64,000 nt of DNA from Tomocerus qinae (Eukaryota; Arthropoda; Collembola; Entomobryomorpha; Tomoceridae). The notes under the pieces are model-generated. The model did no database searches, was not told the DNA's origin, and saw only the letters and a list, made by a program, of their open reading frames with translations. Within the stretch, counting starts at the first letter, position 1; every line of letters begins with the position of its first letter. The stretch covers positions 2,170,001-2,234,000 of the forward strand of contig CM034546.1 of NCBI GenBank assembly GCA_020055645.1, read 5' to 3'. A program made the position numbers and the translations under genes. Shown in pieces: positions 48,052-58,600 of this stretch.

Positions 48052-48595
48052 AGCACGTATCCAGGAATTTGACCAAGGGGGGCCACCAAAATTAATATGT
48101 TGGTAAAATGAAGACATATTCGCGCAAAGAGCGAAAAAAGTTTGGAGTTTTAACCTTTTTTGACAAAAAAATTAGTCTTTTTCTGGAGAATTAGGGGGGG
48201 CGGGCCCTCCCGGCCGCTATCCGGATAACTTGTATAAATCATTTCGTATATGAAAAAGGATATCCCGTATATGGATAGTAACAACTTGTGTACGCAAAGG
48301 GATATCCCGTATATGCTCTTTAAGCATAGATTATTGACATGAAGTAAAAGATTAATACAAATGCGAACGCATGACTATCCATATAAGGGATAGTAATGCA
48401 TTAATAATCATGTTAATGATCATAATAATCCATGCTAAGAGCATATACGGGATATCCATTTGGGTATACAAGTTGTCACTATCCATATACAGGATATCCT
48501 TTTTCATATACAAGTTGTCACTACCCTCATATACGAAATGATTTATACAAGTTATCCGTGATCCCCCCGGCCCCACCTCTGGATATGTGCTTGCA
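48052..48595. mobile_element. MITE (gcaagcacgtatccag ends) split by a nested insertion
   Basis: Ends gcaagcacgtatccag and, reversed, gcaagcacatatccag, with a 6-base direct repeat atacgt on each side. Same family as 19397-19566. Its middle is interrupted by the palindromic element at 48222-48558. Confidence 0.7.
48222..48558. mobile_element. Nested palindromic MITE
   Basis: Arms start cggataacttgtataaatca on both strands and contain repeated ggatatcccgtatatg. 337 bp, no ORF. Inserted in the MITE 48052-48595, so it is the younger of the two. Confidence 0.8.
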
Positions 48596-48596
48596 T

Positions 48597-49627
48597 ACGT
48601 GCTTTGACTATCTCCTGTTTCTCAATCGTTTAAACGAAAGATTAAAAAGATTGGGAAAAGTCAGTTTTCTTGAGCATGTTGTAATCAAGTTGCAATTACA
48701 TAAATATAACATAAACGTATAACATAAATAACTACAAACTATTTATTATTTCCTTTGTAATGGATTTCGTCTAAGTATGAACGTGCTTGCAATATATAGT
48801 CTCAATTCTGGCTAAGAATATAATAATAACGATAATATAATACATGCATTATATGCACACTATCCAATTCAGTCTACTGAATAAAGTTACTGGATAGTAA
48901 TTCTGCTTAATATACCTGCCTATAATAAACAGATGGGCCATTACATGTAAGCATAGGCGAATAGTTTTCCTGAACTAAATACTCGCTACAACAGTTCTAA
49001 TTAATTATGGCACTATGCACTAGTAAAAGAGTCTTAAGGAAAATGCTTTAATCTCACGGACGTTCATTTATCAGTGGAAGTAACTATTTAAAAATGTAAA
49101 CTACATTGATTTATTACTCGTGTGAAAACTTGAATAACAAATTCTACATTGATTGACGTTTTTACTCTTAGATCTAGATCTGCACTCGTTTTTGTGGTTA
49201 ATGGAAAGTTTGATCCACTACTTGTTGCGAAACTTATCTTATCTTTTGATGTCCAACTAATATAATTCCCTGCAAAATATATTATGAAACAAGATTGATG
49301 ACGCCATACACTTCCTCACTAAACGTTTTAAATTGTACTTATTTTAATGATCTCAAGTCGTAATCCAACTTCGCACTCCTTTGCTCCAATTTCTCATAAA
49401 AATGGCATGTGAAGGGAATCAAGCAAATTATAACAAACCAAGGTTGTTCTGGAAAAATTGTTTTTTTTAGATTCATACTACCATTTTTAATGTTTATAAA
49501 AGACGACCCTAAAAGGAAAATGATTTCATTTGAGGTTCTTGATTCATTGCTCTGATATTTGAATAGAAAAATCATCCCTAAATTTAATTTTTTGAATTTC
49601 AAACAGATACAGACCATCGCTTGCATT
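48597..49627. other. Intergenic, upstream of the fusion gene
   Basis: AT-rich; should contain the promoter of the synthase gene, but no convincing TATA box was found. Confidence 0.45.
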
Positions 49628-52600
49628 ATGTGGGGTAGGTGAAATAAGGGGTTTAGATAGCAATTACCTAGCAAATATTCACTATAAAATATCTAGTAAC
49701 AATAGTTTCAGCCCGCTAATTTAATGTTTCTACATTTTTTAATTTTAAATTCACTATGGATATATCTGTAAAATTTTTTTAATGACGTCCTTGTTATCAA
49801 AAATTTAATATTTGTCGCAAATTTGTACAGGTAAAAGGAAATTTGCATGGATTACTGCAGCCGTGGACGAGGAAACGGCTCTGCAGGCAATTGTGCTGAC
49901 AAAATCCCTCTCTAGAGTCGTCACGGAAGCCGACAAGATAATTTTGGTATCTGAAGATGTTCCTGATCATTTTGGGGGAGTTATTTTTACTCGAACATTT
50001 AAAAAATCTAAATGCGTGCAATTAGTGAGGATTGGGAACATAGTTTCCGATATTCCCATTTTCAATTAAATTTTTTTGACATTAAGACAAGTGACAATTA
50101 CTGATAAGAGGGAAATGGGAAAAATTGGGAAATAAATGGCGAAATCTGGATCAATTTCATAGTCGATAATGTCGATATTTCTATTGTCCCTGTTCTCAAC
50201 CACTCGCCCATTTTGTTTCATACATTTCCCACTGGCAGATTTCCACTTCTTTCATTTTCCACACTAAACCATGATTATAAAAAATTTACACGTTTTTATT
50301 TCAGACATGCCATACTAATTATGGAAATAATACAGTGCTGACTGACGAGAATAGACGTAATTATCGTATCATTTAATATATATTATTTCACTTGATTTAT
50401 ATTATTAGCTGTAGAATTTTTCCCATGCTTTACAATATTTGTATTTTTCTGAAATCTGCAAATACAAAAATTAAATATAATTATAGAAGTGACAATTGCT
50501 AAATTTATCATAAACCAGATAATCATTAACATTATGAATTTTCTGGAAAATTGTAGTTGTATCTAATAATTTGAAATCTCTTACAGTGCGCTCCTATCCA
50601 AGTTTTTCGACTCCGTCGTTTCAATCGAATTGAAACTTAGGGCATCGAAACTGCCGAAAACTGAAGTTCTTATCACCCATGCCTGGAATGTGACCGGATA
50701 CACCAAATGCGTCGTTCTCTTCCCCAATAAAATTGTAATTACAATAATCCAAAATGGGGGTCTATCTTGGATCCAATGTCATGTCAGCTCAGTTTTAAAG
50801 CTGATCTGCTCTACCACTAGGCCATTATCATTTGGCCGCACTAAAAGGCCCCATCTTGGGTGGGGCGTCCCATCCGCCTCAGGAGCACCCTACGACCCTT
50901 ACCTAGTTTATTATAATCTAACCTATTCTCAGGATAGGGCGGTGGGGTGGCACACCCTAGGATGGGGCATTTCAGGCTTGCCGCATTATTATTATATAGC
51001 CAAAACATCGGCTTTTAACCAATTTTGTATATCATCTGATAATCCGGTTATATTATTTAACAGGATACTGGAGTAAAATAATATTGTGTAATTTACAATT
51101 TCAAACTTCGATAAATTCAGACCAAAAAAGAGGCGAATATTATTATTGACTTTCTTAATTGCTATTCATTTCATGTAGGTCGTGAAAAACTGTGACGAGC
51201 TATTTGATACCGATTACTGCTTTTCAACAGTAAAGATTGGGGAATCTGAAAAGCAGATTGATGCGACGGTCATGGTTATTGAGCCTGGATTTGAAGATTT
51301 CAGAAGCATTAACAAAATGGCCATTGGTGATCAATTCAGTTTTAGTACGTGCACCCTTTGTATAACAGAATCCACTCGGGACATTTTATTTATGGTTCCT
51401 TGACATAATATCTCATTAATTAATCCAATAACATGTAACAACTTGATTATTTGATTTAGTTTCAGATATATTGGATGTCCACTTTCGTCAAACTAAAATG
51501 GGGAAACTGGAAAATGTCTACAATTTAAACAGCCAGACTTTGAAGGAAACGTAAGTTGATATCTTCTATCTATATCTGCATTGCTTATTAACTCGCAATT
51601 TACACTAACCTAATGAAATTTTTAAGAATACCAAATATAGCTAAATTCTATTTTTGAAAATGTTTTAATGATATTTTAATTGAGCCTGTGAAAACGAAAT
51701 TGAGATTATCGGCTATTTCAAAGTACACTTTAAAAATAATTTCTACCACAAACATTTTCAAATTCAATTGAATTATTACTAGTGTGTCAGTAATAAATCA
51801 ATATATTGCCAAAAATACTTATAAACAACACATTACTGTGTGGCAGAATTAGAACCCAACAACGAAATTATATTGTTAGTATTATTTCCATTGGTTTACC
51901 ATAAAAACATTTTTTCTCTGGACTAGCCATTAGATGTATGTATTTCCAGGCTGGCTATATATTTAGCTTACTCTAACAAGGTATGGTATACACCGCCTGC
52001 TAGCCTAGTAGTGCCATTTATTGTCTGTACAAAATAAACTACATATTATATCAACGTCAATCTAATAAATATATTTTGGTGTACATTTTTAGGCAATTAC
52101 CGGACATTAAAATTGTCTCTGGCTTAGAAAAATTTTGCCCACAAAACCCAAAAATACTACATGATTTATTTCAGGTAACATTTGACTATCTCTATATTAC
52201 GATGTCTGTATATTGTATGCAGGGAATCCTAAAAAAATGATTTATGCGCATACCCGAGTGGTACACTGTACAAAACATTCAAAAAGAGTTTTCAATATTG
52301 TTATTTCCCACCCCACTTTGTTGGACATCCGGGTAATATGGGAAAGGGGAAATTGTAATTGAGTTGGAAATATTGTGACAGAAAGCTCAAAAATTTGAAT
52401 TTTGGCCCAATGTTTGTTCTATTTCCCACACTTTTCCACCCATTTCCTACTCCATATTGATACCCTCAGTTTCTAGTGGGAAATTTACCAACAGTAGCAT
52501 TTCCCAGTCAAAACCTTGCTATCAATAAGTCCACTATAGGTTAACATTATCGAATTAATTGTGCATATTTAAAGGAAGCTTACAAGTCATGGTTAACATG

Positions 52601-55600
52601 GAGGCAGCAGACTCAAGAACAATTGGAAAGATTAATATCCGGCAAAAAAGGATTGAACATCGAGTCAACTACCCATTATAAGGACTCTATAGCCATCGTT
52701 GGACATAGTTGCCGATTTCCAGAAGCTAACAACATTGACGAGTTTTGGGAACTAATAAAAAGTGGAGGTGATGGAATCCGATCTATACCCGTTGAACGAC
52801 TTTCCGAAAATCAACTCAACGATATTAGATTTACAGAATCCAAAGCTGGATTTCTGAAATGTCCGATAGACGAGTTCGATGCCAAGTTTTTCGGAATCAG
52901 TCCTCGAGAGGCGGCTTTTATGGATCCACAGCAGAGGCTTGTGGCTGAAGTGGCTTGGGAAGCGTTGGAAAATGCGGCAATCGATCCACATTCTTTGAAA
53001 GGGAGTAACACGGGAGTATTTACTGGAGTGTGGACACACGACTACGAAAGAGTGATTGCCGAAAACTCAACTGCACAAGATTTCCACCATGTGATCCTTG
53101 GAAACGCCTTTTCTGCAACATCCGCGAGAGTTTCTTACTTCTTGGGTCTCAATGGACCGAATGTGGCTACAGAGAGCGGCTGTTCCTCTTCGATGGTGGC
53201 TCTTCACCTGGCTTGCGACAGTCTCAGGAAAAGGGAAACCAATTTGGGTTTGGTGTTGGGGGCTAACATAATTATTCTGCAATTGCCACTCGGGGATATT
53301 CCAATTCTGGCCAAAGATGGTCACTGTAAAACTTTCGATGAATCGGCGGATGGGTTTGGCCGAGCAGAAGGAGTGGCCGCAATTGTTTTGAAAAGATTGC
53401 CAGATGCTATTAAAAATGGTGACAGGATTATGGGCATTATTAGAGGGACAGCAGTGAGTAACGAAGGAACATCTTCCAATTTCGGAACTCCGAGTAAACT
53501 CTGTCAGCAAATTGCTATAAATCATGCTTTGAATAATGCACGAGTCAAGCCAGGAGATGTTGATTATGTAGAGGCACATGGAACTGGAACCCCCATTGGG
53601 GATCCCATTGAATTCGCCGCCATTTCCGCCGGCTACACTGGGGAGAGGCAGAAACCACTTCTAATTGGATCAGTGAAGACAAATATAGGTCATACTGAAT
53701 CTGCAGCTGGATTGGCGGGTTTAATTAAGGTTATTCTGGCAATGGAGCATGAAGTGATTCCTCCGCATAGAAATTTCACTAAATTAAATCCAAGCATTGA
53801 CTTGGACGTTGTTCCAGCTGTAATTCCACTTGAACCTACACCATGGTTGAAAAACCCTGAAAGGACTCGAATTGCAGGCGTGAGCTCATTTGGAATTAGT
53901 GGGACCAATGTCCATATAATTGTAGAGGAACCTCCATGTGACTTAAAGACACGCTCTCTAGAACTTAATCTTCTAGAGTCTGATAAATCTCATCATATTC
54001 TTACGCTTTCTGCAAAATCAGAAAATGCACTCAAAGATTTGTGCAATGTGTATGGTAAATATTTACGCCACAATCCGGAAGTTAACATTAGAGACCTTAC
54101 TTATACATGTAATATTGGACGCGCTCATCACAAGCACCGCATGGCAGTCATTGGTAGATCCGTTGCTGATTTTCAGAAAGGCTTAGATAGCGATGCTAAT
54201 ACTTCTGTGGTTGATAATGGAAAAAAGATAGCTTTTCTATTCACTGGACAAGGGTCCCAGTATTATGGAATGGCGTCTCAACTTTTTCAGTCAAACTTAA
54301 TTTTCCGCAATGCGTTCAATGAATGTGACAATATTGTTAAGCGAATAGTCGGCATTTCCTTGAAAGAAGCTTTGTGGTCTAAAGGGAATTTACTAGATCA
54401 AACAGTTTACAGTCAGCTATCAATTTTTGCAGTGGAGTACGGCCTTTTAAAATTATGGGAAATTGTAGGGATTGTTCCAGATATGGTTCTTGGTCACAGT
54501 GTCGGAGAATTTGCTGCTGCGGTTGCTGCTGACATAATTAACCTAGAAGATGCAATAAGCTTACTGGCGGAAAGAAGTAGATTAATTCAAAGCCTTCCAC
54601 CAGGTGGAATGTTAGCGATTCGTTCGTCAAAAGAAAAAGTGATTAAGTTAATTTCGGAATTTTTAAACGTACATTCAGATATGTGGCTGGATGTTGCAGT
54701 TATAAATTCACAAGATGAACTAGTTTTAGCTGGCAATAAAAATTCAATTGAAGAGTTTAAAATATTTTGTGGGAATAATGAGACTAAATATCAAGTGCTT
54801 GCGGCATCCCATGCTTTCCATTCTAGAGAAATGGATCAAATAGCAAAAGAGTTTGGAAAATTTTCAAGTAAAATAGTTTACAAATCATCGAAATGTCAAT
54901 ATGTATCAGGAACCACAGGAAATATTATTTTCAGTAATGAGATGGGGGATGGAAGTTATTGGGTCAGACATGCAAGGGAAACTGTCAACTTCCAAAAGGG
55001 AATTTCCACGCTTGGGGATCTAGGGTGCAATGTTTTTATAGAAATAGGAGCACATCCCGTTTTGTTAGCATTAGGAATGACCAACTTAAATTGTCTAGAG
55101 AACTGTCTATGGCTACCGTCCTTACGAAGAAATAAGGATGATTGGGAAACGATTTTAAAAAGCATGGGAGCATTATACACTAACAGAATAGATATTAATT
55201 GGGAACCCCTGGACAAAGGTTGGAGTCGGAAGAAGTTGCAATTACCAACCTATCCCTTCCAGAGACAGAAATATTGGACTGAACTACAAAGTGAATGTCA
55301 GAAAATTATTCATCCTCTACTCGGAAAAAGAGTTTTGGTAGCGGATTTGTCCCATTATATTTACCAACACACTTGGACTTTAAACGATCTGCAGTACATA
55401 AAAGATCACCAAGTGGCACATATTACTATTTTGCCTGGTGCTGGTTTCTTAGAAATTATTTTAGCTGCCGGAAAGGACATTCTTCTTAAAAATAGAGATG
55501 ATGATTTTGGATTTCTAACAATCAAAGATTTTGTTGTGGAATCCCCTTTAGAGATGGAGGAAGGTATGAAATACAAAATTCAAGTTGTTGCATTTCCTGT

Positions 55601-58600
55601 AGAAAATGAGAGAAATACATTTCATGTTAAAGTGTACCTATTTAGGAAACTAAATGGCCACAATGACGAAAAAGGTTGGAAACGTTACTCCAGTGCTCAA
55701 GTCACTCTCCAAGAGTCCGCAGTTTCAGATTCCAAAGATAAAATCACCGATGGTATATCAGAGCAGAATAACGAAAATAGATGTATAAGGAAATATCATC
55801 CTGAAAATATGCGCTCGGTCAAAGTTCGCTGTCCAATTGAAATGGATTCCAAAGAGTTTTATAAATTGGCTCCAGAGATTGGAATATTTTTTGGCGAGAC
55901 TTTCCAAAGCATTGAATCAGTTTGGGTAGGAGAAAAAGAAGCTTTGGCATTAATTCCCGCTCCTACCAAAGGAGGCAATTTGGCCGATTATGTATATCAT
56001 CCAATTATATTGGACGCTATGATACAATTATTCGGATTGAGTATCGGGAAGGACAATGTTGACCTTTATTTACCAGTTGGCATTGATCAAATTTTTGTTG
56101 CTGATGATGCAGTTTCAGATATCTTATATGCACATGCTAAATGGACAGCGGAAAAGTCTCAAGGAACTGTTGCTCTGTATAGTGACAAAAATATTCTGTT
56201 GGTAGTCATGGTCGGTATTCGATTGATGAAAACATCTGTTAGTTCATTTCTAAATGTGATTAATGCTCACAAGAATATGTTACCCGGTATGTATCAGGAA
56301 GTGTGGAGGCAGCGAGTAGGGCCAGTCCAGGCACGAATAGACGTGAAAAAGATTATTGACTCAAAATACGTGATTGATCCTTTGGTTAAATGCATGGAGC
56401 AACACATGCACATGTTTGAGTTGGAATGCCAACTAAAGGCTGACAATGGTATTTGTTTATGCATAATGAAAATGTTCAAGGAACGAGGATTTTCCCCTAA
56501 AGTGGGCTTTGTTTATTGGATTGACGAGTTTTTGGAAGAGCATTTGATACATAGAGAGCATTGTCTATTTGTAAAGCGGATGTTTGAAATTGTAAGTCAA
56601 GATGGCTACGGAATGGAAATTGACAACGGAACTGGATTTATGGATGGATGGAAATGTATTAAGGAGTTTCCAGCTTTTGAGGAAATTGAGAGGGAATTGA
56701 AAGATATTAACGATTTTATTTACAATGAAGGAGCAACAGAAGGGCGTACTATAACTTCCGAAATTCTGTATAAATGTATGAGCCACACATGGGATGTTTT
56801 GGTTAGAAATAAAACAGCTGTGTCAGCTTTATTTGGAAGGGAGGATTTAAATCCATTAGATGCTTACACAAAGAGCAATGAATGCGTTGTTGCAAATATG
56901 CGAACTGGAAGATATGTTGGATTAGCACTAAAAGAATTTAAATCAGATGCAAGAAAAGAAGATTCCATTGTTAGGATAATTGAAATAGGAGCTGGCAGTG
57001 GTGCTACAACAAAAGAAATTTTAAAAACATTGCAAAAGGAGGAAATACCGTTTCGGTACACATTCACTGATATTTCTCCACATTTCTTTGAAGGAGCCAA
57101 AGTCAACTTTTCATCATTTAATGGAATAGACTATAAAGTTTTAGATATCGAAAAAGATCCATTAACGCAAGGATTTTGTCCACATTATTATGATATCGTT
57201 GTGGCTGCTAATGTCATTCATGCAACTACAGATTTGAGAAGATCAGTCAGAAATATTCATAAGTTAATCCGCACCGACGGTATTTTGGTACTGCAAGAAG
57301 CAACAATTCCGACCAGAGGAATTGACATGATTTTTGGAATTTTAGAAGGCTATTGGAAATTTACTGATTTTGATTTAAGATCTCGCCATGTTATGGTATC
57401 ACAGCAAGTTTGGAATAAAGTGATGCTTGAAACAGGATTTAGCGAAACTTTCAATGTTTCATCTAAGGAAGAGTATATCAGTCTTCTAATATCTCGAGCT
57501 AATGACATAAGATGTGCTGTAAAAGAACTCAAAACTATCACACCCGATGACAAAAAGACGACATGGCTTATAATTAACGAAAATGATAGCCGGAACCTAT
57601 CAATGGATATTAGACAAAAGTTGTCATTGCACTGTGATGACGTCATTTTAATTCAAAATGACGTCACTGCTGAAAATTCGTTAACGAAAATAATGACCGT
57701 TATTTTAAAAAAGTATATTGTACATGGTGTAATCTTGTTTGGCACGAGCATTAATCATGAAAATAGCGACACTGAATATCAAAATGTATTAAATCTTTGT
57801 AAATTCCTTTCGGAAGAATCTCCTCAAAATTTACAGTTTTTGGCTGTCACGAAGGGTGTATATTTTATTCAAAACCAGAAAACAGTTTTCCCATTTAATT
57901 CAGTTATTTGGGGAATGACAAAAAGCATTTCAAATGAGGTCACTAAAATGCACTGTAAAATGATTGATTTAGATCCTGATGAGGTCGATGTACAAGTTGA
58001 TAGTCAGCAGATACTTTTTGAGGTTTTTGATAAGGAGGAGCATTTGGTATGCTTCAGAAATAAGAAAAAGTTTGTATCGAGAATCATCTCGCTGCCTAAT
58101 ACATTATCTCCATTAACACTTCCACTTGGTCGATATAGAATCGACATCCCTAAAACGAAAAAAATTAACGATGTTAGCTTCTCTTCAATGGAAAAAGAAC
58201 TCTTAGGTCCCAAACATATCGAAGTAGCAGTTAAGGCTGTTGCATTGAATTTCCGAGATATTTTTGTAATTCTGAAGCCTGATATGTATACCACGATGAA
58301 GGAGACAGTTGGATCTGACTTTTCTGGAATCGTTTCTAATATTGGCTCAGAAGTCACTAAAGTCAAAGTAGGAGATGAAGTTTATGGAGTTTCACTAAGC
58401 AGTAGTGTAGCCAGTCATGCAATAACTCATGAGGATATAGTCATACATAAAACAAAAGATATAACTTTTGCCGATGCTGCAACTCTTCCTTCTGTGTTAT
58501 TGACTGCATTTTATTGCATTGTGACAGTTGCAGATTTGAAAAGAGACGAAACTATTTTAATTCACGTTGCTTCTGGCGGTGTTGGATTAATTGCCATTCA

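Larger units (their letters stand above)
49831..52174 (+). other. Degenerate glycogenin-like (GT8) domain, part of the fusion gene
   Basis: Five exons whose translation follows glycogenin from the Rossmann-like start to the end of the catalytic fold. Aligned landmarks: ALQAIVLTKSL with the family's ALGALVLGxSL; KCVVLFPNKIVVKNCDELF with KCVFMDADTLVLSNIDELF; IGDQFSFN with GDQGLLN; NVYNLNSQ with the IYNLSS element. The Mn-binding DAD is FPN, so sugar transfer is unlikely. The exon after 49975 needs a GT donor where the sequence reads GGGAGT, one base from GTGAGT. This could be a sequencing error, a non-canonical site or decay. Confidence 0.65.

Noticed and set aside
52623..52625. TTG as start of the PKS
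   Set aside because: A non-ATG start is implausible here, and the frame continues upstream in phase to a splice acceptor at 52575.
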